64,000 nucleotides of DNA from Bacillota bacterium (GTDB lineage: Bacteria; Bacillota; Clostridia; Oscillospirales; Oscillospiraceae), in the NCBI GenBank assembly GCA_028719885.1, contig JAQYLT010000076.1:1-64000 (forward strand), read 5' to 3'. A program made the translations under genes and the position numbers. The notes beneath the pieces are model-generated. The model was not told the origin of the DNA, made no database searches, and saw nothing but the letters and a program-made list of their open reading frames with translations. Positions within the stretch are counted from its first letter, which is position 1. Each line of letters begins with the position of its first letter. Shown in pieces: positions 15,294 to 24,904 of this stretch.

Positions 15294-15980
15294 ATGAAAA
15301 AGGTATTGATACTGGAAGACGAAGTAAACATTCGCAGCTTTGTGGTGATTAATCTGAAGCGGGCGGGCTACGATGCCATCGAGGCCGGAACGGGCCAGGA
15401 GGCATTGGATCGTCTGGCGGAAAACCCGGACATCGGTGTGGCCATTCTGGACATCATGCTGCCGGACATGGATGGCTTTGAGGTGTGCCGCCGTATTCGG
15501 GCCACCAGCAAGCAAATCGGCATCATCATGCTCACGGCCAGAACGCAGGAGATGGACAAAGTTACCGGCCTCATGACCGGCGCAGACGACTACGTGACCA
15601 AGCCCTTTTCTCCGGCGGAGCTCACCGCCAGAATTGATGCACTGTTCCGCCGAATCGGCGGCGACAGCGTGGTCAGCTCCGAGCTGCTGACCCAGGGACC
15701 CTTTGTGATGAACACCAGAAATCACACCCTGGAAAAGAACGGCAACCGGATTCGCCTGACCCAGGTGGAGTACGCCATTTTGAAGCTGTTTATGCAGAAT
15801 CCCGGCAGGGCGCTTTCCCGGGAGGATATCCTGGCTGCCGTCTGGGGCCGTGATTACGAGGGTGAACTGAAAATTGTGGATGTGAACATTCGCCGGCTGA
15901 GAATCAAGATTGAAGACGATACCGCCAATCCCACCTATATTACAACGGTTTGGGGTCTGGGCTATAAATGGGGCGCATAA
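15294..15980 (+). CDS. OmpR/PhoB-family response regulator
   Basis: A 228-residue two-domain regulator. The receiver domain has the acidic pocket (EDE near residue 10), phospho-acceptor Asp in VAILDIMLPDMDG, the LTAR switch threonine and KPFSPAEL lysine. The C-terminal winged helix ends with the typical YITTVWGLGYKWG. It should bind DNA on phosphorylation by the adjacent kinase, 6 nt downstream. Confidence 0.93.
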   Translation: MKKVLILEDEVNIRSFVVINLKRAGYDAIEAGTGQEALDRLAENPDIGVAILDIMLPDMDGFEVCRRIRATSKQIGIIMLTARTQEMDKVTGLMTGADDYVTKPFSPAELTARIDALFRRIGGDSVVSSELLTQGPFVMNTRNHTLEKNGNRIRLTQVEYAILKLFMQNPGRALSREDILAAVWGRDYEGELKIVDVNIRRLRIKIEDDTANPTYITTVWGLGYKWGA

Positions 15981-15986
15981 GCCGGA

Positions 15987-17408
15987 ATGAAAACGAAAAA
16001 GAGGAAGCAGCGCAGTCTTAGAAGAAGATGGATGGCCAATACGGTTGGCGTCATTGTGGCGCTGGGATTGGTCTGCGTGGCCGCCGTGACGGCATCCTAT
16101 GCTGCCTATTACTACTCCAATATGCAGGCCGATCTAAAGCACCGTGCCCAATCATCCACAGACTTCTTTTCCGGGACCTCCCACCAGGATTATTCGGAAT
16201 ACTACCAAGCCTGCATCACCTACGCCCGTACCTATGAGTCAAAGGATATCATTGAGCTGCAATTCATTGATAATACCTGCAAATTGGTGGCAAGCTCCTA
16301 TGGTATGTGGGGCAATGAGTCGCCGGAGACGCCGGATATTGCCCAGGCGCTGAGCTCCCGGGGGTGCGAACCCTTTGTGGGCACCGACCCCATCACCCAG
16401 GAGCATGTCATGGCCATCTCCAGTCCGCTGATTTACAGCAGCGGGGAGGTGGTCGGCGTATTCCGTTTCGTCACCTCCTTGCGAATGGTTGACCGGCAGA
16501 TTTTTTATGTTGCCATTATTTCCTGCCTGACACTGCTGGTTTTCCTGATTGTTGTTCTGCTCAGCGGAAATTATTTCATGCGCTCCATCATGGTGCCCGT
16601 GGCGGAGATCACCGAAAAGGCCAAGCGCATTGCCAACGGCAGCTACGGCGTGCAGATTCAAACACGCTACGACGATGAAATCCGGGAGCTTGCGGATACC
16701 ATCAACGAGCTCTCCACCAAAATCAGCCAGAATGAAAAGATGCAGGCAGAGTTTATCTCCCAGCTGTCCCATGAGCTCCGCACACCGTTAACCGTGATCA
16801 ACGGGTGGAGTGAAACCCTTTTGGCAGATGACAATATGGATGATGACACCCGTCAGGGCATGAAAATCATCTCCAGCGAGGCAAAACGCCTGACGGAAAT
16901 GGTCATGGAGCTGCTGGATTTCACCAGAATGCAGGACGGCAGAATGACCTTGACCGTGGAGCAGACGGATATCCGCAGTGTCTTTGAGGACACCGTGTAT
17001 ATGTACAGCAGCCGTCTGGCCCAGGATGGAATCACCCTTGAATATCTGGAAAACGACAGCGATATCCCGGAAATCCCCTGCGATGGGAAACGGCTTCGCC
17101 AGGTCTTCCTGAATGTTTTGGACAATGCTGCCAAGCACGGCGGCGAGGGAAAGCGGATTGAAGCCAGTATCAGCTGCGAAAATGAGCAGGTGATTGTCCG
17201 CATCCGGGATCACGGTCCCGGAATCCCCGAGGACGAGCTTGGGCTTGTGAAAAAGAAATTCTATAAGGGAAGCTCCAAGGCCAGAGGAACCGGCATCGGC
17301 CTGGCAGTCTGTGAGGAAATCATGGAGCTGCACAACGGAACACTCACCCTTGAAAATGCCCAGGGCGGCGGCACACTGGTAACCATCTCGCTGCCGGTCT
17401 CCCAGTAG
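15987..17408 (+). CDS. Membrane sensor histidine kinase
   Basis: A 473-residue kinase: N-terminal transmembrane helix (residues 16-40), extracellular sensor of about 130 residues, second transmembrane helix (near 172-195), HAMP linker, phospho-acceptor His in QLSHELRTPLTVINGW, and a HATPase domain with NVLDNAAKHG (N box), RDHGPGIPE (G1) and GTGIGLAV (G2). It autophosphorylates and passes phosphate to the preceding regulator. The ligand is unknown; envelope stress is a common input for this architecture. Confidence 0.93.
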   Translation: MKTKKRKQRSLRRRWMANTVGVIVALGLVCVAAVTASYAAYYYSNMQADLKHRAQSSTDFFSGTSHQDYSEYYQACITYARTYESKDIIELQFIDNTCKLVASSYGMWGNESPETPDIAQALSSRGCEPFVGTDPITQEHVMAISSPLIYSSGEVVGVFRFVTSLRMVDRQIFYVAIISCLTLLVFLIVVLLSGNYFMRSIMVPVAEITEKAKRIANGSYGVQIQTRYDDEIRELADTINELSTKISQNEKMQAEFISQLSHELRTPLTVINGWSETLLADDNMDDDTRQGMKIISSEAKRLTEMVMELLDFTRMQDGRMTLTVEQTDIRSVFEDTVYMYSSRLAQDGITLEYLENDSDIPEIPCDGKRLRQVFLNVLDNAAKHGGEGKRIEASISCENEQVIVRIRDHGPGIPEDELGLVKKKFYKGSSKARGTGIGLAVCEEIMELHNGTLTLENAQGGGTLVTISLPVSQ

Positions 17409-17421
17409 AGAAAGGAAAAAT

Positions 17422-18423
17422 ATGGACAAGACACAAAATGCGCCTGCAAAGGAAAAATTCAAAACCATGATTGGCGGCCAGGCCCTGATTGAGGGCATCA
17501 TGATGCGCGGACCGGAAAAGGACGCCATCGTGATCCGCTCCTCCAAGGGGCTTCAAACAGAGGTTCATCCCAGAAAGATAAATAACCCAAAATCCCTGAA
17601 AAACTGGCCCTTTATCCGGGGAATTTTTAACTTCTTCGATTCCCAGCTGGTGGGCATCAAGGCGCTGATGCGGTCGGCGGATTTGGCTCCCGAGGAAATG
17701 CAGGAGGAACCGTCCAAGCTGGACTTGTGGCTGGAAAAGGCCCTTGGCAGCGAAACCTTTCAAAAGGTCATTGTGGGCATTGCCATGGTGATGGGCGTTG
17801 GATTGTCCGTGTGCCTGTTCTTTCTGCTGCCCATGGTGATTTCCGGCTTTATGGACGGTGTTATTCAGAATACCCTGCTGCTGAATCTGGTAGAGGGCGT
17901 CATCCGAATGGTGATTTTCCTGGCGTATATGATTCTCATTTCCAGGATGAAAGAAATGAAACGGGTCTTTGCCTACCACGGGGCGGAGCACAAAACCATC
18001 CGCTGCTACGAGGCGAAGCTTCCGCTGACGGTGGAAAATGTGCGCGCCCAAACCCGGCTGCATCCCCGCTGCGGCACCAGCTTCCTGCTGGTTGTGATGG
18101 TTATTTCCATTTTGGTGTTCTCCATTGCCTCCTCCGCGCTGCTGGCCTTGATTCCCAGCCTTGCGGCAATTCGGGGAAGCGGGCTGTACCGGGTGACCAT
18201 GATTCTGTTTAAGCTGCTTCTGCTCCCCCTGGTGGTGGGGATTACCTACGAAATCAATCGCTGGGCCGGCAGGCATGATAACTGGTTTACCCGGATTATT
18301 ACGGCTCCCGGCATGTGGATGCAGCATTTCACGACAAACGAGCCGGATGACAGTATGATCGAGGTGGGTATCGCCGCGGTTACCGCCGTTCTTCCCGAAA
18401 AAGAGGGGAGCGACCTTTGGTAA
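17422..18423 (+). CDS. DUF1385 (YqhQ-like) membrane protein
   Basis: A 333-residue protein with the family start IGGQALIEGIMMRGP, four or more transmembrane segments, and the conserved AYHGAEHKTIRCYE and HPRCGTSFLL motifs. It is common in Firmicutes and often sits beside prmC and prfA; function unknown. It begins 13 nt after the kinase gene behind GAAAGGA and its TAA overlaps the prmC start, so it may be cotranscribed with both. Confidence 0.88.
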   Translation: MDKTQNAPAKEKFKTMIGGQALIEGIMMRGPEKDAIVIRSSKGLQTEVHPRKINNPKSLKNWPFIRGIFNFFDSQLVGIKALMRSADLAPEEMQEEPSKLDLWLEKALGSETFQKVIVGIAMVMGVGLSVCLFFLLPMVISGFMDGVIQNTLLLNLVEGVIRMVIFLAYMILISRMKEMKRVFAYHGAEHKTIRCYEAKLPLTVENVRAQTRLHPRCGTSFLLVVMVISILVFSIASSALLALIPSLAAIRGSGLYRVTMILFKLLLLPLVVGITYEINRWAGRHDNWFTRIITAPGMWMQHFTTNEPDDSMIEVGIAAVTAVLPEKEGSDLW

Positions 18424-19292
18424 TGACCTATCGAGACATCTATCTGTCCGCCCGCAGTTCTCTCAGCAAAATGGAGGACGGCCAATCTGCCGGACTGATT
18501 GCCAGAGATTTGCTCTGCACCTTCTCCGGAAAATCCCCGGAGCAGCTGATTCGGGAAATTGACAGTCCGGCGGAGGAAAACGTTGCGGCTAGGGTTTTTG
18601 ACGGCGTCGACCGGCTGCTGAAAGAGGAGCCCCTGGCCTATGTGCTGGGGCAGTGGGAGTTTTACGGGCTGCCACTCTATGTGACGCCGGATGTGCTGAT
18701 TCCCAGGGATGATACCTGTGCGGTTACGGAGCTGGCAATCAACAAGGGGCTATTTTTGGATAAGGACCCCAGAATTCTGGATTTGTGCTGTGGCTCCGGC
18801 TGCATCGGTCTGGCAATTGCCAGCAGGGTAAAGGATGCCAGAGTGACGCTGGCGGATATTTCCAAGGAAGCGCTGGCCGTTGCAAAGAAGAACATCGCCA
18901 GGAATAAGCTGGGCGGCCGGGTCAGTACCTTTCAGGTGGATGCCCGGGAGAAGGCCCCCGGTTTTCTGGGAAAGTTTGACCTGATCGTATCCAACCCACC
19001 CTATATCACAAGAAGTGAAATGGAGCAGCTGCCCAAAAGCGTGGATGCCTACGAGCCCCACCTGGCCCTGTTTGGGGGAGAGGACGGACTGGATTTTTAC
19101 CGCTCCATCATTCAGAAGTTTACCCCGATTCTTAAGCCGGAGGGGTATCTGTGCTTTGAATTCGGAATGGGAATGGCAGACGCGGTGTGCGGTCTGTTGG
19201 AAGAAAACGACTATATCATCCTTGAACGGAAACGGGATTTTAATGACAGAGAAAGAGCGGTGCTGGCCCAGCATCGCGGGAAAGGAATATAA
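18423..19292 (+). CDS. prmC: Peptide chain release factor N5-glutamine methyltransferase
   Basis: A 289-residue SAM-dependent methyltransferase that modifies the GGQ glutamine of release factors. The core has [14 protein letters not shown] (SAM-binding) and NPPY (catalytic, near residue 190). ATG 18423 overlaps the upstream TAA; TTG 18417 has the better Shine-Dalgarno spacing (6 nt after GAGGGGAG) and is a possible true start. Unusually, recA follows at once where prfA is often found. Confidence 0.94.
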   Translation: MTYRDIYLSARSSLSKMEDGQSAGLIARDLLCTFSGKSPEQLIREIDSPAEENVAARVFDGVDRLLKEEPLAYVLGQWEFYGLPLYVTPDVLIPRDDTCAVTELAINKGLFLDKDPRILDLCCGSGCIGLAIASRVKDARVTLADISKEALAVAKKNIARNKLGGRVSTFQVDAREKAPGFLGKFDLIVSNPPYITRSEMEQLPKSVDAYEPHLALFGGEDGLDFYRSIIQKFTPILKPEGYLCFEFGMGMADAVCGLLEENDYIILERKRDFNDRERAVLAQHRGKGI

Positions 19293-19294
19293 TT

Positions 19295-20401
19295 ATGGCT
19301 ACAAAAAAGACACTCTACGAAACGCCCACTCCGGCATCCGACAAGAAAAAAGCCCTGCAGACCGCCCTGGCGCAGATTGACAAGAGCTTTGGCAAGGGCA
19401 CGGTAATGCGCCTGGGTGACCGGCCTGAAATGAATGTGGAGGCAATTCCCACCGGGTCCCTGGCGCTGGATGCTGCCCTTGGAATCGGCGGTGTGCCAAA
19501 GGGACGGATTATTGAGATTTACGGCCCGGAATCCTCCGGTAAAACCACTCTGGCGCTGCACATCCTGGCAGAGGCCCAGAAGCGGGGCGGAGAGGTTGCC
19601 TTTGTGGACGCGGAGCACGCCCTTGACCCGGTGTATGCAGCCGCTCTTGGCGTGGATACGGATAATCTTCTGGTTTCTCAGCCGGACACCGGCGAGCAAG
19701 CCCTGGAGATTACGGACGCACTGGTTCGTTCCGGCGCCGTGGATGCGGTGGTTGTGGACTCCGTTGCCGCCCTGGTTCCCAAGCAGGAAATTGAGGGTGA
19801 AATGGGCGACACCTTTGTGGGCCTCCAGGCCAGACTCATGTCCCAGGCACTGCGGAAGCTGGCAGGAACCATCTCCAAAACCAACTGCGTTGTGATTTTC
19901 ATCAACCAGCTTCGTATGAAAATCGGCGTGATGTACGGCAACCCGGAAACCACCACCGGCGGCAATGCCCTAAAATTCTACGCCTCCGTTCGTTTGGATG
20001 TCCGCAGAGTGGAGTCCATCAAGGAAGACGGCAACGTGGTGGGCAACAAAACCAGAGTGAAGGTGGTCAAAAACAAGGTTGCGCCTCCTTTCCGGGAAGC
20101 AATCTTCGATATCATGTATGGCCAGGGCATCTCCAAGTGGGGTGAACTGGTGGACCTGGCGGTTCAGATGGATATCGTGCAGAAGAGCGGCAGCTGGTTC
20201 AGCATGGGCGATGAGCGCATCGGCCAGGGTAAGGACAGCGTGAAGGCCTATCTGCAGGCAAATCCCGAGATTGCAGAACGGGTTGAGGCCCAGGTCCGGG
20301 AGAATCTCTGGAAGCTCTCCGGCGGTGCGCCGAAGGCACCGGCCAAGGCGGCGGAGCGGCCTGTTGCGGTAAGCGCCGACGATTTCAACGATGAGGATTG
20401 A
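19295..20401 (+). CDS. recA: Recombinase RecA
   Basis: A 368-residue ATP-dependent strand-exchange protein. Walker [10 protein letters not shown] lies near residue 69 and Walker [10 protein letters not shown] near residue 150; [19 protein letters not shown] (L2 region) and the C-terminal acidic tail are present. It mediates homologous recombination and LexA autocleavage. The last 11 bp overlap recX, giving coupled translation with its own regulator. No LexA-type box is evident in the 2-nt gap after prmC. Confidence 0.98.
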   Translation: MATKKTLYETPTPASDKKKALQTALAQIDKSFGKGTVMRLGDRPEMNVEAIPTGSLALDAALGIGGVPKGRIIEIYGPESSGKTTLALHILAEAQKRGGEVAFVDAEHALDPVYAAALGVDTDNLLVSQPDTGEQALEITDALVRSGAVDAVVVDSVAALVPKQEIEGEMGDTFVGLQARLMSQALRKLAGTISKTNCVVIFINQLRMKIGVMYGNPETTTGGNALKFYASVRLDVRRVESIKEDGNVVGNKTRVKVVKNKVAPPFREAIFDIMYGQGISKWGELVDLAVQMDIVQKSGSWFSMGDERIGQGKDSVKAYLQANPEIAERVEAQVRENLWKLSGGAPKAPAKAAERPVAVSADDFNDED

Positions 20402-21020
20402 GCTTCTGAAAACAACCCCGGACCGGGCGGGACGGTTTTTCGTCCAGCTTGAGGATGGGAGTGTTTTGCGGCTCTACCGGCAAACGGTGGAGGATTTTGC
20501 CCTGTATAGCGGCAAAGAGCTTTCTGAGGAGGAATACCAGAACCTGAAACGCTCGGCGGAGCAGCTGTCCGCCAAAATGAGGGCGGTGCGGATTGTCTCT
20601 GCCACCAGCGTTTCCAAAACGGAGCTGGAAAGCCGCCTGATTCAGAAAGGCGAAAAACCTGCCGACGCAAAGCAGGCGGTGAGTTGGATGGAGGAGCTTC
20701 ATCTTCTGGACGATGAAAAAACCGCCGAGCAGATCGTCCATTCCTGCATTGGCAAGGGCTATGGCCTTGCCAGAGCGAAGCAGGTTCTCTATGAGAAACG
20801 GATTCCCAAGGCACTTTGGGACGATGTGCTGGCGGACTATCCCGATCAAAAAGAGGCGATTTCCGCGTTTCTCAAATCAAGAATTACCGATGCATCGGAT
20901 CAGCGGCAGATCAAGCGGGCTGTGGATTCCCTCATGCGGAAAGGACACAGCTACCGCGTGATTCGGGAGGCTCTGAGTGAATGCTCCCTTGATTCGGATG
21001 ATTTTCCGGAGGATGAATAA
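20391..21020 (+). CDS. recX: RecA regulatory protein RecX
   Basis: A 209-residue protein made of repeated three-helix RecX motifs ([49 protein letters not shown]). RecX binds in the groove of RecA filaments and limits their growth. It overlaps recA by 11 bp and abuts rimO directly. Confidence 0.9.
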   Translation: MRIELLKTTPDRAGRFFVQLEDGSVLRLYRQTVEDFALYSGKELSEEEYQNLKRSAEQLSAKMRAVRIVSATSVSKTELESRLIQKGEKPADAKQAVSWMEELHLLDDEKTAEQIVHSCIGKGYGLARAKQVLYEKRIPKALWDDVLADYPDQKEAISAFLKSRITDASDQRQIKRAVDSLMRKGHSYRVIREALSECSLDSDDFPEDE

Positions 21021-22358
21021 ATGGCTGTAATTGGATTTATTTCCCTTGGCTGTGCGAAAAACCAAGTGGACTGTGAGCGTATGATGTACCGCGTTCAGGA
21101 GGCGGGGTATCAGGTCAGCGGTGAAATTACCGGCTGCGATGTGGTGGTCATCAACACCTGCGGCTTTATTGATTCCGCCAAGTCGGAGGCCATCGACCAT
21201 ATTCTCATGGCCGGGGCGCTGAAGGCAGAGGGGAAAATCGGAAAAATTCTGGTGACAGGCTGCCTTTCCCAGCGATATCAGGATGAAATCATCCAGGAAA
21301 TGCCCGAGGTGGACGGCGTGCTGGGTACCGGAAGCTATACGGAGATTGTGCCCGCCATTGAGGCGCTTCTGTCCGGAAACACGGTCTCCCAATTTGATTC
21401 CATCGATACGCCGGAGGAAGAATCCTGGCGCGTTCTCACTACACCTCAGCACTATGCCTACATCAAAATTGCAGAGGGCTGCGACAACCGATGCTCCTAT
21501 TGCGTGATTCCATCCCTGCGGGGGAAATACCGCAGCCGCCGGATGGAGGATGTGCTCTACGAGGCCAGAATGCTGGCAAGCACCGGTGTGAAGGAGCTGA
21601 TTGTGGTCGCACAGGACACCAGCCGCTATGGAACGGATTTGCCGGAGCATAAGCGCCTGCTGCCCCAGCTTCTTACTGAGCTGGCAAAGATTGAGGGAAT
21701 ACATTGGATTCGTGTTCACTATGTCTATCCGGATGAAATTGACGATGATTTTATCCGGGTCATGGCAGAAGAACCGAAAATCGTGAAATACCTGGATATT
21801 CCCATTCAGCACTGCAATGATCGTATCCTGGAGCTGATGAACCGCCGTGGCAACGGAGCGTTCCTCCGGGCGCTGTTCCATAAGCTGCGGTCCCAAATCC
21901 CCGGCCTGGTGATTCGCACCAGCCTGATTACCGGCTTGCCCGGCGAGGGGGAGGCGGAGTTCCAGGAGCTGCTGGAGTTCCTGCAGGAGCTGCGCCTGGA
22001 GCGTGTGGGCGCGTTCCCGTTCTCTCCCGAAGAGGGGACAAAGGCCGCCCAGATGGAGCATGTGGATGAGGATGTGGCCATGCAGCGCGCACAGCGGGTG
22101 GAGCTGCTGCAGTCGAAAATCATGGATGAATACAATGCTTCTTTGATCGGCAAAACCATGGAAGTCCTGGTAGACGGCTACGACGAGGAATATGAGCAGT
22201 TTTATGGCCGTACCTATGCCGATTCCCCGGAAATTGACGGCAGAGTTTGGATTTCCTCCCAGGAGCCCTTGCAGGAGGGAGCCTTTGTGCAGGTTACCAT
22301 TGACGGCGTCCAGGATGGCGATTTGATGGGCTATATGAGCGAGGAGGAATCGGAATGA
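21021..22358 (+). CDS. rimO: Ribosomal protein S12 methylthiotransferase RimO
   Basis: A 445-residue radical SAM enzyme that methylthiolates an aspartate of S12. The N-terminal UPF0004 domain has three cluster cysteines (SLGCAKNQVD, NTCGF, VTGC), the radical SAM core has CDNRCSYCVIP (near residue 154), and a TRAM domain ends the protein. The order recX-rimO-pgsA is tight: it begins one base after recX and its stop overlaps the pgsA start. Confidence 0.96.
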   Translation: MAVIGFISLGCAKNQVDCERMMYRVQEAGYQVSGEITGCDVVVINTCGFIDSAKSEAIDHILMAGALKAEGKIGKILVTGCLSQRYQDEIIQEMPEVDGVLGTGSYTEIVPAIEALLSGNTVSQFDSIDTPEEESWRVLTTPQHYAYIKIAEGCDNRCSYCVIPSLRGKYRSRRMEDVLYEARMLASTGVKELIVVAQDTSRYGTDLPEHKRLLPQLLTELAKIEGIHWIRVHYVYPDEIDDDFIRVMAEEPKIVKYLDIPIQHCNDRILELMNRRGNGAFLRALFHKLRSQIPGLVIRTSLITGLPGEGEAEFQELLEFLQELRLERVGAFPFSPEEGTKAAQMEHVDEDVAMQRAQRVELLQSKIMDEYNASLIGKTMEVLVDGYDEEYEQFYGRTYADSPEIDGRVWISSQEPLQEGAFVQVTIDGVQDGDLMGYMSEEESE

Positions 22359-22885
22359 CAACTGCCAGCAAGATTACATTGGTCAGAGTCTTTTTAATCC
22401 CATTGGTGATGGCTGCCATGTATTTGAGCCGGGGCAATGCCGGCCTTTGGATGTATATTTCCCTGTTCCTCTTTATATTGGCAAGCATCACGGACTATAT
22501 CGACGGCCAGATTGCCAGAAAATGCAACCAAGTAAGCGATTTCGGAAAATTCTTGGACCCGCTGGCGGATAAGCTGCTGACCATCGCGGTGATGACCATG
22601 TTCTGTGAATGGGGACGTTTTCCTGCCTGGGCATTGATGATTGTACTTACCAGAGAATTTGCGGTGACCGGACTGCGGCTCGTCGCGGTTGGAAAGGGCA
22701 CCGTGATTGCGGCCGGGTGGAGCGGCAAGGTAAAAACTGCCAGCACCATGGTCGGCCTTTGTGCCATGATGGTATTCCCGCAGAATGGGATTCTCATTTG
22801 GCTGGTTACCGCTGTGATCATCCTGACTACGGTGTATTCCGGCGCGGAATATTTTATTCAGAACTGGAAATGTCTTTGGGAATGA
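22355..22885 (+). CDS. pgsA: CDP-diacylglycerol-glycerol-3-phosphate 3-phosphatidyltransferase
   Basis: A 176-residue integral membrane enzyme that makes phosphatidylglycerol phosphate. The CDP-alcohol phosphotransferase signature D-x2-DG-x2-AR-x8-G-x3-D-x3-D is complete in DYIDGQIARK...SDFGKFLDPLADK, near residue 46. It overlaps rimO by ATGA and a terminator follows. Confidence 0.94.
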   Translation: MTTASKITLVRVFLIPLVMAAMYLSRGNAGLWMYISLFLFILASITDYIDGQIARKCNQVSDFGKFLDPLADKLLTIAVMTMFCEWGRFPAWALMIVLTREFAVTGLRLVAVGKGTVIAAGWSGKVKTASTMVGLCAMMVFPQNGILIWLVTAVIILTTVYSGAEYFIQNWKCLWE

Positions 22886-22887
22886 AC

Positions 22888-22923
22888 GAATTCAGCCCTG
22901 CAGAAGCGGGGCTGAATTTTTAT
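22888..22923 (+). terminator. Terminator after pgsA
   Basis: ATTCAGCCC pairs with GGGCTGAAT, followed by TTTTAT. Confidence 0.88.
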
Positions 22924-22924
22924 C

Positions 22925-22953
22925 TGGAATTTACAGGGCTGATGTGCTATAAT
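22925..22953 (+). promoter_or_regulatory. Promoter for the DUF4317 gene
   Basis: A perfect -10 TATAAT (22948-22953) with TGC extension, 17 nt after a poor -35 (TGGAAT). Confidence 0.6.
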
Positions 22954-22986
22954 CAGAAAGCATTTTGACAAAATGAGGTAATGAAT

Positions 22987-24147
22987 ATGAATGAAAAAGA
23001 AATCGGAGAAATTCGACGTCATCTGCGCCGTGACCGCAGCAATATGACTGCCATCTTTGGCTGCTTTGTAAACGATAACAAGGAGATCATTGCGGAGTAC
23101 CGGTCCAGCACCGGCATCATGTCCGAAAATGAAGCGGATAAATACTTCGCCATTCTTCGCAAGGTCCTGTCCGGTTCCGTGGGGAAGAATCTCATTGATT
23201 TGACCTTTCAGACCAGTCAGGTTGCCGGAAGCCCGGAGCATGGGTTGCTGATGAAGCTGCGGGAATCCAAGCTCCAGGACGAAGAGCTCCGGGGAGAGCT
23301 GTATCAGAAGATCATCGATCATTTGGCATTGGAGGGGAATTATCTGATCCTCTTGGGCTGCGATTCTTACGACGTACCCTTTAAGAGCAAGGATGACTCC
23401 CTGCAAAACGATTCCTCCGACGAAACCTTTACCTATTTGATCTGCGCCATCTGCCCGGTAAAGCAGACGAAGCCCAATCTCCACTATGTCCCGGAGGAGA
23501 AAACCTTTCACGACGGCGCCATGAATCAGCCGGTGTCTGCGCCGGAGCTGGGTTTCCTTTTCCCCGCCTTTGACAACCGCTCCACCAATATTTACAACGC
23601 CCTGTACTACACCCACAACACCAAGGAGAACCAGGAAGCACTCATTGAGGCCGTGTTCAATACCCCCGTTCCCAAGCCTGCTGCAGAGCAGAAAAAATGC
23701 TTTGAGGCACTTTTGACCAATGCGCTGGGGGATGAATGCAAACTGGATGTGGTTCAGGCCGTCCACGAGCAGCTCTGTGAGCGCATGGAGCTGCACAAGG
23801 AAAGCAAGGTGCCTGACCCGCTGCTGATTGACAAGGAAATTCTGAAGGACGTGCTCACCTCCTGCGGCGTCTCCGAAGCCGGGGTATCCAAGTTCAGCGT
23901 ACAGTACGATGAGGCCTTTGGCTTTGAGGCAGAGCTTCACCCCAAGAACATCATTGACAGCAAGCATTTTGAAATCCACACGCCGGATATTGCCATCAAG
24001 GTTGACCCCACCAGGACGGACCTGGTGGAAACCCGGGTCATCGGCGGTGTGAAATATATCCTGATCAATGCGGATGAAAATGTGGAAGTTAACGGCGTCA
24101 GCATCCATTTCCAGGAAAACAGCGAGCAAGAACCTGCAAATGTATAA
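22987..24147 (+). CDS. DUF4317 family protein
   Basis: A 386-residue soluble protein with the family-typical opening KEIGEIRRHLRRDRSNMTAIFGCFVN and the LDLTFQTSQ-like and AICPVKQTKPNLHY segments. ATG 22987 is preferred over ATG 22981 because GAGGT lies 7 nt upstream of it. The family is restricted to Firmicutes and has no known function. It is monocistronic, with a terminator on both sides. Confidence 0.85.
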   Translation: MNEKEIGEIRRHLRRDRSNMTAIFGCFVNDNKEIIAEYRSSTGIMSENEADKYFAILRKVLSGSVGKNLIDLTFQTSQVAGSPEHGLLMKLRESKLQDEELRGELYQKIIDHLALEGNYLILLGCDSYDVPFKSKDDSLQNDSSDETFTYLICAICPVKQTKPNLHYVPEEKTFHDGAMNQPVSAPELGFLFPAFDNRSTNIYNALYYTHNTKENQEALIEAVFNTPVPKPAAEQKKCFEALLTNALGDECKLDVVQAVHEQLCERMELHKESKVPDPLLIDKEILKDVLTSCGVSEAGVSKFSVQYDEAFGFEAELHPKNIIDSKHFEIHTPDIAIKVDPTRTDLVETRVIGGVKYILINADENVEVNGVSIHFQENSEQEPANV

Positions 24148-24151
24148 AAAT

Positions 24152-24189
24152 ATCCCCGCGGGCAGCAAGTGAATTGCCGCCTGCGGGGA
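24152..24189. terminator. Bidirectional terminator between convergent genes
   Basis: TCCCCGC pairs with GCGGGGA around a further inner stem; the minus strand continues TATTTTTATAC. Confidence 0.8.
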
Positions 24190-24195
24190 ATTCCA

Positions 24196-24801
24196 TTATT
24201 TACTGTTTTTCACGACGCTCAGAATGATCTCAGCGCACTGTTCATAGCCCAAAGCACTGGTATCCAGGCAGATGTGATAATTCTGGGAGAGGCCCCAGGT
24301 GCGGCCGGTATAGTGCTGATAGTTCAGGCGACGGCGTTTATCCCGGGCGGCAATCCTGGCTTCCGGATTCTTTTCGTCGGGATTGGCTTCCAATACTCTT
24401 TGAACACGGGAGGGAATGTCTGCGTGGAGGTAGACATTCAGAACATCTTTCCGGTCCTTGAGTATGTAGTCGGCGTTGCGCCCCACAATCACGCAGGGAC
24501 CTTTCTCCGCAAGCTGAAGAATCACATTGCACTGAACATTCCACAGAAAATCAGAGGTGGAAAGACCGTTCATGACGCCGGGAACACCCTGGGGAGCGAA
24601 AGCATAGGAAAATACGCTGCCGCTGGGGGAGTGCTCGCCATGCTCTTCGATAAATTTGGGAGCAAAGCCGGATTCCTCGGCCACATGCTCTACCAACTTT
24701 TTATCATAGAAAGGAATACCCAGTTTTTCGGCAATCAACCGGCCCACCGGAAGACCGCCGGCACCGTATTCTCTGCTGATGGTGATGATTCGTTTTTCCA
24801 T
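24196..24801 (-). CDS. Cytidylate kinase-like family protein
   Basis: A 201-residue P-loop-like protein. It starts RIITISREYGAGGLPVGRLIAEKLGIPFYDKKL, the pattern of the cytidylate-kinase-2 family in which the P-loop is GAGG-type rather than GxxGxGKT; a CVIVGRNADYIL core strand and RxxRRRxNYQHYTG lid arginines follow. ATG 24801 is favoured over ATG 24807 by its 8-nt distance from AAGGAGG. Nucleotide substrate unknown; canonical cmk is likely elsewhere. Confidence 0.82.
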   Translation of the reverse strand: MEKRIITISREYGAGGLPVGRLIAEKLGIPFYDKKLVEHVAEESGFAPKFIEEHGEHSPSGSVFSYAFAPQGVPGVMNGLSTSDFLWNVQCNVILQLAEKGPCVIVGRNADYILKDRKDVLNVYLHADIPSRVQRVLEANPDEKNPEARIAARDKRRRLNYQHYTGRTWGLSQNYHICLDTSALGYEQCAEIILSVVKNSK

Positions 24802-24833
24802 AATCATTGCCTCCTTGCTGAGTGGTTACCATT

Positions 24834-24862
24834 ATTATAGTCACTTTCACCGAAAAAGTCAA
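24834..24862 (-). promoter_or_regulatory. Promoter of the cytidylate kinase-like gene
   Basis: On the minus strand TTGACT (24857-24862), 17 nt, TATAAT (24834-24839). Confidence 0.88.
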
Positions 24863-24904
24863 CCAAAAATCGTGCTACTTGGTGAGACTGCTAGGAAAAT
24901 TCGT

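Noticed and set aside
24169..24840. A 223-residue plus-strand frame over the cytidylate kinase-like gene
   Set aside because: The minus-strand gene has a consensus promoter, a good ribosome site and family motifs; the plus-strand frame has none.
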